Below are positions 26,638 through 35,810 of a stretch of DNA of 64,000 bases, one piece after another. Each line of letters starts with the position of its first letter. Position 1 is the stretch's first letter. The translations under genes and the position numbers were made by a program. Below the pieces are notes generated by a model that saw only the letters and a program-made list of their open reading frames with translations, was not told the origin of the DNA and searched no databases. Source of the stretch: Alphaproteobacteria bacterium (lineage in GTDB: Bacteria; Pseudomonadota; Alphaproteobacteria; Rickettsiales; JABCZZ01); NCBI GenBank assembly GCA_013288335.1, contig JABDCC010000001.1, positions 40,054-104,053 on the forward strand, in the 5' to 3' direction.

Positions 26638-27849
26638 TTATTCTGCTGCAACGATGGTAGTGCTTTCCGTATCTTTCATACGGGCTTCTACGGCATTATC
26701 CTTGCCATATATATCATCATAAAAATAAGCAACACCTTGCTCATCCACAAATGCTGTCCAGTAGACCAGATGCACGGGAACCTCGGTGACTGCAACATGA
26801 TGTTCGGTGGTACTGTCGTACATGTGATCGATTTTTGCGCTATCCCAACCCGCTTCATCGCCCAGCACAAAATGTGCAAGGTCGCGGGGTTTCTCTAAGC
26901 GTACGCAGCCATGACTCAATGCACGTTCTTCTTTGGCAAATAATTGTGGGTTAGCGGTAGAATGAAGGTAAATATCGTCTGAGTCAGGAATGTTGAATTT
27001 TATTTTGCCAAGTGCGTTGCCGTGACCGGGTTGCTGGCGGAACGATAAATTATCATCCTCCGTATTTGCACTCACACTCATCGGGTCAATCGGGATACCG
27101 TCCTGCGTCACGGTAAATCCTGCATTAATAAAATAGGCGGGATTCTCACGTAATTTTGGCATGAGTTCATTGCGCGCAATGCGTGCCGGTACATTCCACG
27201 GCGGGTTAAAAACGATATCGGTGACCACCTTATCAAAAAGTGGGGTATGATTGTCTTTATTGCCAATGATCACGCGCATCTGTAAGGCGGTTTTTTCCTG
27301 TTCCATGCCATAGAGTGTGTAGCCCGGCAGATTCACGAGAATGAATTTGGGCTCTATTAGCTCGGGATTATTTTTAATACGCTCAAGCGTCACTATAATT
27401 TGTGCAATGCGCCTTGATACCGGAACTGCAAGTGCTGTTTGCGTTGATTTGCCGAGCGTGCCATCTGCATTTAAGCCGTGACGAGCCTGGAAATGTTTTA
27501 CCGCTTCCACTAACGTGTCATCATAATGCTGTGACTCGGCTGATATCGTTGCTATCGGAGCGTAATCACTGGTGATGGTAAGCAAGTTGCGCAACGTCGG
27601 AATACGATCATCGGAATCGCCAGCGGTTATTTTTTTACCCACTTGCCATTCAGGCCAGCCACCATTATCGGATAATTCTTTATACTGCTTGAGTGCTTTT
27701 TGCAGCGCCAGTGTTTCACTATCCGTAAAACTTAAGCGTGGTTTTTGTACAGATTCTGCCGACTGATTTTGCACTACTGATTCTGCATTTGCAAAACAGG
27801 TAAGTAGTATATTTGCCAGCAGGAAGTTTATAAGCAGTGAGCGTTTCAT
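26638..27849 (-). CDS. L,D-transpeptidase (YcbB/YkuD type) with peptidoglycan-binding domain
   Basis: 403-residue exported enzyme making or attaching 3-3 peptidoglycan links. Signal peptide (cleaved near ANAES), a peptidoglycan-binding helical region (LVEAVKHFQARHGLNADGTLG, about 115-140), and a YkuD catalytic domain with DIVFNPPWNVPARIARNELMPKL and the nucleophile motif ALSHGCVRLEKP. The long insert and overall order match the LdtD/YcbB subgroup, though it is shorter than E. coli YcbB. Monocistronic and divergent from ppk. Confidence 0.9.
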   Translation of the reverse strand: MKRSLLINFLLANILLTCFANAESVVQNQSAESVQKPRLSFTDSETLALQKALKQYKELSDNGGWPEWQVGKKITAGDSDDRIPTLRNLLTITSDYAPIATISAESQHYDDTLVEAVKHFQARHGLNADGTLGKSTQTALAVPVSRRIAQIIVTLERIKNNPELIEPKFILVNLPGYTLYGMEQEKTALQMRVIIGNKDNHTPLFDKVVTDIVFNPPWNVPARIARNELMPKLRENPAYFINAGFTVTQDGIPIDPMSVSANTEDDNLSFRQQPGHGNALGKIKFNIPDSDDIYLHSTANPQLFAKEERALSHGCVRLEKPRDLAHFVLGDEAGWDSAKIDHMYDSTTEHHVAVTEVPVHLVYWTAFVDEQGVAYFYDDIYGKDNAVEARMKDTESTTIVAAE

Positions 27850-28006
27850 AAACCGCGTCCAGTTAATAATTTGACTATGTTAATTATAACCCAAAAAGGT
27901 TAACAACTAGTTGGTAAATGGTTAATATTTGGTTTAAATGGTAGGAATATTGCCATTTACGGGATGTTTGTAGTCTTGCTTCGTAAGCGCAAATATTGTT
28001 AAATGG

Positions 28007-30190
28007 ATGTCTCAAAGAGAAAATATGGTCAGCAAATCAACCAATAAACCTGTTATTACAAATAGTTCCGAGCGGTTCATCAATCGTGAGCTGTCTTGGC
28101 TTGCGTTCAACGAACGTGTGCTCGAAGAGGCGGCGAATAAACGCAACCCGCTTTTGGAACGGATAAATTTTCTTTCCATTTCTGCCACTAACCTTGATGA
28201 ATTCACCATGGTCAGGATTGCTGGTCTCATGGATCACATCCGCCTAAACTCAACACTAGTAAGCGACGATGGTCTAAAACCGCAGGAGCAACTCACTCGT
28301 ATTAACGAACGCATTCGTTTTATTACGAAGCAGCAGCAGAAAATCTGGAATAAGCTACATCACGAACTTTCCATAAACGGCATAAAAATATTAGAACGCG
28401 AGGCGCTTACTGCTCACGAGATAAAATGGCTGCAGGATTATTTCATGGAAAATATTTTTCCGGTATTAACCCCGATAGCGCTTGATCCGGCGCACCCATT
28501 TCCTTTCTTGCCCAATCTCGGCCTTGCGCAATTATTCCTGATGTCGCGCGGCAGCCGCAAGCAGGAGCAGGTGGTGGTTATTCCACTAGCACATAAATTG
28601 CCGCGTTTTATTGCATTGCCTTCTGCATCCAAGAAAAAAAGCAGCAATATGCGCTTTATCCGTTTAGAGGATGTTATTGATCTGAACCTGAATGTATTGT
28701 TTCCGCGCTCGCAGAAAAGCGCATCCACACTCATGAAGATTGTGCGTGACTCGGATCTGGACATTGAAGATGAGGCTGACGATCTCGTGCGTTACTTCGA
28801 GCGCGCGGTAAAACAACGCAGGCGGGGTCGGGTGATTCGCATTAAGATTGCAATGGCAACGCCGCCGGAGCTTAAGCAGTTTATTGTATCGCAAATGCAG
28901 GTTGAAAAAGACGACGTGGTGCATGCGCAGGGTGGAATGATTGGGTTGTCGAGCCTTGCTGAAATTTATGCATGCGATCGTCCGGATTTAAAATTTACTC
29001 CTTACAGTGTTCGCTTTCCTGAGCGCATCGCCGATTATAGTGGAGATTATTTTGCGGCCATTGAAGCTAAGGACATCGTGGTGCATCACCCCTTTGAGAG
29101 TTTTGACGTGGTTGTGCAGTTCCTGCGTCAAGCAGCAAGGGATAAAAACGTCGTTTCCATTAAGCAGACACTTTACCGCACCAGTCAGGATTCTCCGATC
29201 GTACAGGCATTGATCGAAGCGGCGGAAGCTGGAAAATCCGTAACTGCAGTGGTGGAACTCAAAGCACGTTTTGACGAAGAAGCCAACATCAAATGGGCGC
29301 GCGACTTAGAGCGGGCAGGAGCACAGGTGGTGTTTGGATTTGTGAATCTTAAAACCCATAGCAAAGTCTCGTTGGTGACGCGCAGGGTAGAAGGCAAGTT
29401 GCGTTCATACGTCCATTTTGGCACAGGCAATTATCACCCTACAACCGCCAGGGTATATACGGATTTGTCATTCTTCACCTGTGATCCGCTGCTTTGCCGC
29501 GACGTTGCGCAGTTGTTTAATTTCCTGACCGGTTACGCGCAGCCTAAGTCGCTTGCCAAAATTGTTATCGCCCCGCGTGGCATGCGCAGAGAGCTTATTA
29601 AGTTGATTGATGCGGAAATTGCGCTCGCCAAATCTGGTAAACCCGCGGCCATTTGGGCGAAGATGAATTCGCTGGTGGATGTAGAAATTATTAATGCGCT
29701 CTATAAAGCATCGCAGAATAATGTGAAGATTCAGCTGATTGTACGTGGGATATGTTGCCTGCGCCCCGGCGTCCCTGGCTTATCGGAAAATATTCACGTA
29801 AAAAGCATTGTTGGGCGGTTTTTGGAACATGCGCGGATTTTCTGCTTCAGCGGCGGGCACGCGCTGCCCTCGCCGCAAGCAAAGCTTTATATTTCTTCTG
29901 CTGATTGGATGCCGCGTAATTTCGATTGGCGGGTGGAAGCTATGATACCGATTGAAAATCCGACGGTGCATACACAGATATTAAGCCAGATTATGGTGGC
30001 TAATATCAAGGATGAGAAAAACTCGTGGAATCTCTTGCCAGACGGCAGCTATAAGCGCGTGCGCGCAACTGATAAGAGTTTCTCTGCCCATGAATATTTT
30101 ATGAATAACCCGTCGCTTTCCGGACGCGGAAAAGCGCTGAAGAAAACCAAAATTCTGTCGAAGAATTTATACAAGCTGATGAAGAAATGA
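28007..30190 (+). CDS. ppk: Polyphosphate kinase 1
   Basis: 727-residue enzyme that polymerises the gamma-phosphate of ATP into polyphosphate at the membrane. FINRELSWLAFNERVLEEA and NFLSISATNLDEFTMVRIAG are the N-terminal domain; the catalytic half carries DIVVHHPFESFDVVVQFL, IKQTLYRTSQDSPIVQAL, ARFDEEANIKWAR and the phosphorylated His in YVHFGTGNYHPTTARVYTD. IVRGICCLRPGVPG and DWMPRNFDWRVE complete the family set. A second ATG at 28025 is possible as start. In many alphaproteobacteria ppx follows directly; here the PEP-carboxylase homologue lies between. Confidence 0.95.
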   Translation: MSQRENMVSKSTNKPVITNSSERFINRELSWLAFNERVLEEAANKRNPLLERINFLSISATNLDEFTMVRIAGLMDHIRLNSTLVSDDGLKPQEQLTRINERIRFITKQQQKIWNKLHHELSINGIKILEREALTAHEIKWLQDYFMENIFPVLTPIALDPAHPFPFLPNLGLAQLFLMSRGSRKQEQVVVIPLAHKLPRFIALPSASKKKSSNMRFIRLEDVIDLNLNVLFPRSQKSASTLMKIVRDSDLDIEDEADDLVRYFERAVKQRRRGRVIRIKIAMATPPELKQFIVSQMQVEKDDVVHAQGGMIGLSSLAEIYACDRPDLKFTPYSVRFPERIADYSGDYFAAIEAKDIVVHHPFESFDVVVQFLRQAARDKNVVSIKQTLYRTSQDSPIVQALIEAAEAGKSVTAVVELKARFDEEANIKWARDLERAGAQVVFGFVNLKTHSKVSLVTRRVEGKLRSYVHFGTGNYHPTTARVYTDLSFFTCDPLLCRDVAQLFNFLTGYAQPKSLAKIVIAPRGMRRELIKLIDAEIALAKSGKPAAIWAKMNSLVDVEIINALYKASQNNVKIQLIVRGICCLRPGVPGLSENIHVKSIVGRFLEHARIFCFSGGHALPSPQAKLYISSADWMPRNFDWRVEAMIPIENPTVHTQILSQIMVANIKDEKNSWNLLPDGSYKRVRATDKSFSAHEYFMNNPSLSGRGKALKKTKILSKNLYKLMKK

Positions 30191-30192
30191 GT

Positions 30193-33100
30193 TTACGCAG
30201 CTAATCCAAGCTTGTAATTCTGCTCCACATTCTTTGCCCATTGCGGGCTTGTATAAGCGCGCGGTGCATGTTCGAAACATTCAAAGATCGTTCCCATGTT
30301 AGGATAAATAGTCTTTTCATAGATTTCACTGCCACGTTTAATTTCTTCGTTGGTTTGTTCGGCGTTTTTTTCGCCCCGCTCCACCTTGCCAGTGAGCTGA
30401 TTAAACAAATTCGCTAGAGTATTGCGTGGGCCTTTCATATTATTACGGGAAATCTGTAGTTGTTCACGCAGAGCCATTGGTAAGGTTTTGAGGATTGCAG
30501 AGGCTGCTTCTGCCCCGTTTTTGATGGTATCAGGAGCCTGCCCAATGACAGATTGGTGTAGCTTGAGTAATTCACTTGCCACCGTGTTATATTCAAGATG
30601 GATTTTTGCAAGGCAATAAATAGCAGATGCTTTTCTATCATCAGCAGATGGTTTTGTTGTTGCCAATTCTTTGAGGCTTGCTTCATCAGGGGCTTTATCG
30701 AACCCCACATATTTCCAGGCGACATCCATATCAGTCATGACAATACCGTAAGTCATACGATTAATTGTATCTTGTGCTTTTGGATCGTATAAATACATTT
30801 GTTTGAGAGTAGAAAGATCGCCCTTTAAATATTCACTCGCTCCATAAAATAGCGGTGCACAAACACCTGCCGTATTCAAATTTGCACCGAATCCAATGGC
30901 GCGCGTTTTATCAACATTCACCAAGGGTGGAAATACTTCGGCCACTTTAGCGGCACTTGTACGTACCACTGGACGTGCCGCATATTGCGTGAGTTTTACA
31001 AACGGCTCGGCAGTATAGCTCATGAGTGCAGCGAACTCTTTAGATTTTTCTGGGTCGTAAAGTTCGTGATATTTATTAATCATGGCATAGGTACGCGGTT
31101 TTGTCTCATTTTCCCAGAGAGCGGAATTTGCTCCAAGCGCCGCCATATTACTCATATTTAAACGGCAAAGCGTTTTGCGATCATCTGCAGATATATATTT
31201 CGCTAGCGGCATAATTTCGACGAGTGGAGTTTTTTCTTTTACCGCATCTTCCCATATTTGATGCTTTTCTTCCGCCGTTTTATTGCCAAATACCTGGCCT
31301 AATTTTGTGCGCACATAACGGGTGATTAAATCAAGGGTCTTTTGCGCATAGTTCGCAACCGCTTGACGCATAGAGCGGCCCTGCGTTGTCTCTGATTGTG
31401 TACTTACGGGTTGTGAACGATGAACACCGCCACCGCAGCCGATATAATCAATCAGCAGAATCGGCTTTTCCATATCGAGCAATGCTTCGCGCGTTCTTTC
31501 CATTGCATCGCCCATGGCAGCGCCTGCAGCAGTGCCACCGGCTTTGGTGACGTCACTGCCGGCACCCATCATGGTTTTTACACCTTGTACTTCTTTTAAT
31601 TCATCGCCGGGTTTGGGAGTTAATCCATACTGAAGCTTGGCTTCAGCTACAGTAATCCTTCTTTTACCTTTATCGAGCGAATAATCGGTGAGTAAGTTTT
31701 CTGAAGTTTTAATGCCAATATGATGAGCCCCAAACCATTTGTTATTCATGGCACCGACGGTCATTTCCACGGCAGGAATCTTTTTGTTCTCATCTTCCAT
31801 TACGCGATCGGGATGCTCAACGAGATTGACGATCTCTACTTTATTTTTGATTTTATTTTCAGGGTCGCGGATCTTTTCCATGACTTTCAAGAGAAAGAAC
31901 GCTTCCAGCAAATCACTCTTACTGCGGCATTCGGCGATCAAGTATTGTGGAATTTTGTCCGGGTTCTCCACAGCAAGACCGAGTGATTCCATTACTTGAT
32001 AGAACTTATAATCTTTGCTCTCAAGAAACTCATCGATCTTGCTCTTAAATTTCTTTTCTTCGTTAGTAAGTTTATCTTCGTCAGTCAGTTTTCCTTCTTT
32101 AGTGAGTTTTTCTTCTTTTTTTGCTTTTTCCTGTAGTTTAGCATATCTTTCAAAGTCAATTTTCCCCAGATCAGCCTTTATTGCGGCTAATTTCTTGGCG
32201 ACATTTTTAACCACGGAAGCGCTGAATTCAGGGCTGGAGCCATCCAAAAACTTATCAAGCATACCTTCAATCGCCGAGGAGTCATTTTCGTCATGAAGTT
32301 TTTCGGTGTTAGGTTTATTATTTTCAGGTAATAAATCGATAAGTGAATCCACCACTTGCTGATGCCTGTCAGCATTCTGGCGAATTTGAACGCTCTGAGC
32401 GGAATCTTTGCAATTCATCACCTGGATAATAAGTGCATCTATAGAGGTAATTCTGGAGTCTTTATTAAAGGTAAATTTACGCACTGTTTCATTAGTACGT
32501 AGATCTTCCAGATCTTTTATAATTTCATCAGTATCTTTATATATTTCTATATCAGCGTTGTTAAGCTGTGGCAGCTCTGACTGGAATTTTCTAAAGAACT
32601 CTGAAGTAGAAAAGGGTTCATATACTTGTGTAGAGGCACTGAAACTATTATTAGGGGATTCGCCCTTTAATACATCACTTGCAACTCCTGAAGTAATAAC
32701 ACGGGGCGTTGAATGTGCCTCGGATGAGGTTTTAAGCAGGCGATACATAATTTTCTGCATTTTTTCTTGCGCTGCTGCATCTAGGCGATCAAAGCCATTG
32801 CTACCCATTGCAACGAGCTTGCGGTAATAACGATCCATCGCTGCTCTGTGATTTATATTAACGCCTTGTCTTAGCTTATCGACCGTCATATCTGGTTTAC
32901 TGTCTTGATCACCAGGAGACCAGGTTCTAGCTTGCACAAGGTAAGCAAAGTTTCTTAGTTCTTCAAATTCCATATCGCGTGAATTTACCTGAACGGCATC
33001 CATAGCTGCTTCAGCAATTCTTGGTACAGAGTCAAACTGGCGTTGTGAAAAACCAAGGCCGCGATACATTTCCTGATTTATAGTAAGGCTTTCTTCAACC

Positions 33101-33603
33101 GGCTTTGATATGGCTTCTCCCAGTGCTTTCAACGCATTTAATAATTCCTCATTACGATCCGGAGTTAAATTTTTGTGAAGAGGCGAGCCAGTATTCAACT
33201 TGAATAGATCGGGTACAGCAAAAAGCGCCTTTACCACCTTTTCTTCTGCCATGATAGCCTCGGCACTTAACACTTCAGTAGGGTGAGGAGTTTGTACATA
33301 TTTCTTCGTATAACCTTGAAGGTTATTGAGTATCATGTCTTTTACTTGCTGCGCATCATGTCCAGCGCCGGTGGTTAATTTCTGATAAATATCCGCCAAT
33401 GCACCGCCAGGTTTTAATTCCTGCTTGTCGGTAGTTTGCAAGACACCAGCTACATCAGAAATACACCTATTTATAATTTCCTTATAAAACTCATTAGATT
33501 CTTGAGATGATTCCGGACCTGAATAAACACTCAGAATTTTTTCTAAGATGGGACCAAGGTTTTGTGTGCCCTTTTCTTCAAGATTCTGAACATGTGTTGC
33601 CAT
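30193..33603 (-). CDS. Divergent, probably inactive or repurposed PEP carboxylase homologue (1136 aa)
   Basis: Length-spanning resemblance to phosphoenolpyruvate carboxylase in motif order: QTPHPTEVLSAEA (His107; family AHPTE), WSPGDQDSKPDMTVDKLR (228-245; family GGDRDGNPxVT), VQIRQNADRH (405-414), LIAECRSKSDLLEAFFLLK (555-573), MMGAGSDVTKAGG (678-690; family IGYSDSxKDAG) and ARPVVR (876-881). The catalytic glycine loop, normally FHGRGGSxGRGGGP, reads YIGCGGGVHRSQ (720-731), so the essential His and first Arg are lost while a second Arg remains. The C-terminus lacks the family NTG end. It is about 200 residues longer than usual, with a charged KLT-repeat stretch near 500-520. Function unknown. 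Confidence 0.75.
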   Translation of the reverse strand: MATHVQNLEEKGTQNLGPILEKILSVYSGPESSQESNEFYKEIINRCISDVAGVLQTTDKQELKPGGALADIYQKLTTGAGHDAQQVKDMILNNLQGYTKKYVQTPHPTEVLSAEAIMAEEKVVKALFAVPDLFKLNTGSPLHKNLTPDRNEELLNALKALGEAISKPVEESLTINQEMYRGLGFSQRQFDSVPRIAEAAMDAVQVNSRDMEFEELRNFAYLVQARTWSPGDQDSKPDMTVDKLRQGVNINHRAAMDRYYRKLVAMGSNGFDRLDAAAQEKMQKIMYRLLKTSSEAHSTPRVITSGVASDVLKGESPNNSFSASTQVYEPFSTSEFFRKFQSELPQLNNADIEIYKDTDEIIKDLEDLRTNETVRKFTFNKDSRITSIDALIIQVMNCKDSAQSVQIRQNADRHQQVVDSLIDLLPENNKPNTEKLHDENDSSAIEGMLDKFLDGSSPEFSASVVKNVAKKLAAIKADLGKIDFERYAKLQEKAKKEEKLTKEGKLTDEDKLTNEEKKFKSKIDEFLESKDYKFYQVMESLGLAVENPDKIPQYLIAECRSKSDLLEAFFLLKVMEKIRDPENKIKNKVEIVNLVEHPDRVMEDENKKIPAVEMTVGAMNNKWFGAHHIGIKTSENLLTDYSLDKGKRRITVAEAKLQYGLTPKPGDELKEVQGVKTMMGAGSDVTKAGGTAAGAAMGDAMERTREALLDMEKPILLIDYIGCGGGVHRSQPVSTQSETTQGRSMRQAVANYAQKTLDLITRYVRTKLGQVFGNKTAEEKHQIWEDAVKEKTPLVEIMPLAKYISADDRKTLCRLNMSNMAALGANSALWENETKPRTYAMINKYHELYDPEKSKEFAALMSYTAEPFVKLTQYAARPVVRTSAAKVAEVFPPLVNVDKTRAIGFGANLNTAGVCAPLFYGASEYLKGDLSTLKQMYLYDPKAQDTINRMTYGIVMTDMDVAWKYVGFDKAPDEASLKELATTKPSADDRKASAIYCLAKIHLEYNTVASELLKLHQSVIGQAPDTIKNGAEAASAILKTLPMALREQLQISRNNMKGPRNTLANLFNQLTGKVERGEKNAEQTNEEIKRGSEIYEKTIYPNMGTIFECFEHAPRAYTSPQWAKNVEQNYKLGLAA

Positions 33604-33762
33604 ATTTATTCCTCAAAGTGCTTTTTTCAAAATTTAACTTCACAACAATTTCCATTGATGTATTAGACTATCACTCTACCAAAAATTAGTTAATTTTTGC
33701 TAAAAGAATTGTTAAGATTTGGTTACAACGCCATTTTTATTGGCTTTTTTATGGGATAGCCT

Positions 33763-35271
33763 ATGCCCACACCGCATTATCATTCCACATGGCGGACATC
33801 CGGCGAAATGCCGCATGAAGGGCGGCTTGGCGTCATTGATATAGGCTCCAATTCCATACGCTTAGTGGTGTATGATGGCATAAAACGCACTCCTTTGCCG
33901 ATATTTAACGAAAAAACCTTCTGCGGACTGGGAAAAGGCCTGGCCACCACTGGCAAACTCAACCCAGAAGGCATAAAGCTCGCCGAAGAATGTATAAAGC
34001 GCTTTCTGGCGCTCGTGCGCATCATGGATGTGGTGGAATTACAAATACTTGCAACCGCTGCGGTGCGTGATGCATCTGATGGCGCGGCATTTGTTGAAAG
34101 CTTAGAGCGCAAATACCGTGTGAACATCATGGTGATTTCCGGCAAGAAAGAAGCGCAGCTTGCGGCATCAGGAATTTTTTCTTCTATATATAAACCCGAG
34201 GGATTAGTCGGCGATTTAGGTGGCGGCAGCATTGAACTTATCGGCATTGAGCGTGGCAACGTGAAAGGGCAGACCACTATACCTATAGGGCCACTACGTT
34301 TGCTCGATATAAGTAAGGGTGAAAAATCTAAAATCACCAAAATTGTTAGCGATGCGCTCGATGAAGAAAAATGGCTTGAGCAAGTACATCCGCAGCATTT
34401 CTATGCGATCGGCGGTAGCTTCCGTGCGATTGCGCATATGCATATGGCGAAGGAAAAATACCCGCTTGATATCGTCCATCATTACACAGTGAAAAACGGC
34501 GCCATCCGCAAATTGCTCAAAGATATTATCAGTTCCAGCCCCCAGGAAATCAGCAAAATGCCGGGAGCGCGCAGTAAACGTGCCGAAGCGCTGCTGCCCG
34601 CTGCCATTGTGCTTGAGCGTATATTGGATCTCACTAACCCGATAGATGTTATTTTTAGCACTAGCGGCATACGCGAAGGGTACCTCTATGAGAATCTTTC
34701 GCCATTTTTGCGTAATGAAGATCCGTTGATTGCATCCTGCACCGATCTGGCTTCACAAAATGGCAGGGTTCCAGGATTCGCGCGTGAATTATTCGCCTGG
34801 ATGACACCATTATTCGCGGAAGAAAACGAAACCGATCGTCGCCTGCGTTTTGCCACCTGCATACTCTCTGAAATTGCCTGGCGCATTCACACCGATTACC
34901 GTGCGGAATGGTCTTTTTACCGGATAATACAATCGACATTGATTGGGCTTTCGCACTCTGAGCGCGTGACTTTGGCGCTGACATTATACCATCGTTACCA
35001 GTTCCGGCTTAAACATGATCTGGATTTGTTATCATTGATTAAGGAGCGTGACACCATCTGGGCAAAACTGGTAGGAACGGCTGCCAATCTCGCATTTCAG
35101 CTTTCCGGCGGCATGGCGGGTAATCTTGATAATATTACTATTACTGTTGGCAAAGATGGGGTTGACGTCGTTTGCGCACCGGAAATTCAGGATATTATGT
35201 CAGATGCAATCAGAAAACGCATCGATGGATTAGGTGAAACCTTCAAAGCGTTTTCCAAGATTTCTAAGTAA
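33763..35271 (+). CDS. ppx: Exopolyphosphatase / guanosine pentaphosphatase (Ppx/GppA)
   Basis: 502-residue ASKHA-fold phosphatase degrading polyphosphate or pppGpp. LGVIDIGSNSIRLVVYD is the first phosphate-binding motif, GLVGDLGGGSIEL the second, and ATAAVRDASDG with VISGKKEAQLAASGI are conserved between them; a C-terminal HD-like helical domain follows as in other long Ppx proteins. It is the expected partner of ppk but is separated from it by the opposite-strand PEP-carboxylase homologue. Its last 85 bases overlap the end of aat. Confidence 0.92.
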   Translation: MPTPHYHSTWRTSGEMPHEGRLGVIDIGSNSIRLVVYDGIKRTPLPIFNEKTFCGLGKGLATTGKLNPEGIKLAEECIKRFLALVRIMDVVELQILATAAVRDASDGAAFVESLERKYRVNIMVISGKKEAQLAASGIFSSIYKPEGLVGDLGGGSIELIGIERGNVKGQTTIPIGPLRLLDISKGEKSKITKIVSDALDEEKWLEQVHPQHFYAIGGSFRAIAHMHMAKEKYPLDIVHHYTVKNGAIRKLLKDIISSSPQEISKMPGARSKRAEALLPAAIVLERILDLTNPIDVIFSTSGIREGYLYENLSPFLRNEDPLIASCTDLASQNGRVPGFARELFAWMTPLFAEENETDRRLRFATCILSEIAWRIHTDYRAEWSFYRIIQSTLIGLSHSERVTLALTLYHRYQFRLKHDLDLLSLIKERDTIWAKLVGTAANLAFQLSGGMAGNLDNITITVGKDGVDVVCAPEIQDIMSDAIRKRIDGLGETFKAFSKISK

Positions 35272-35810
35272 TTTTCTCTCGCAATTTCGATTACACCAAA
35301 TTGCAACAGATGTTCATTTATATATTGAGTATCGAGCAGAATATACCCTGCAGCGCGAAGTTTATCTACCAGATGTATGAGGGCTATTTTGCTCGCATTG
35401 GTTGCGAAACTGAACATGCTTTCACCAAAAAATGCCCCACCAATGGACACACCATATAGCCCACCGACCAGTTTTTTATCTTTCCAGCATTCTACACTAT
35501 GAGCAAAATTGCGTTCATGCAGTTCGCCATAAAGCGCAATGATTTCATCATTGATCCAAGTATCTTTGCGTCTTTCTGTTTTTACATCGGCACAATTTTG
35601 TATTACCTGTGTGAAGGCAGTATCAAATGTCACCTCATACGGACAGTGGCGCATGAATTTCTGCAAACTCCGAGGGACATGAAAACCATCAAGTGGTATA
35701 ATGCCGCGGTGTTCGGGGGAGTACCAATATAATTCTTTTGCATTCCGGTTGTCTGCCATCGGGAAATAGCCACCCCTGTAAGCAGCAAGAAGATCGTCTG
35801 CCGTCAGCAT
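35187..35810 (-). CDS. aat: Leucyl/phenylalanyl-tRNA-protein transferase
   Basis: 207-residue enzyme of the N-end rule that adds Leu or Phe to proteins with basic N-termini for ClpS/ClpAP degradation. AYRGGYFPMAD, WYSPEHRGIIPLDGFHVPRSLQKF, TWINDEIIALYGELHERNFAHSVECWKDKKLVGGLYGVSIGGAFFGESMFS regions and LLDTQYINEHLLQFG are diagnostic. Its ATG starts directly after the TAA of the sensor kinase gene, with no spacing, so translation is probably coupled. The 3' end lies inside ppx on the other strand. Confidence 0.94.
   Translation of the reverse strand: MLTADDLLAAYRGGYFPMADNRNAKELYWYSPEHRGIIPLDGFHVPRSLQKFMRHCPYEVTFDTAFTQVIQNCADVKTERRKDTWINDEIIALYGELHERNFAHSVECWKDKKLVGGLYGVSIGGAFFGESMFSFATNASKIALIHLVDKLRAAGYILLDTQYINEHLLQFGVIEIARENYLEILENALKVSPNPSMRFLIASDIIS

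Noticed and set aside
31720-32827. Several ORFs antisense to the PEPC-like gene
   Set aside because: They mirror the charged helical segments of the sense frame and show Ser/Phe-rich composition without ribosome sites.
33720-33762. GCCA-N7-TGGC followed by a T-run as a terminator
   Set aside because: The stem is only four bases and lies immediately before the ppx start, where no upstream gene on that strand needs termination.
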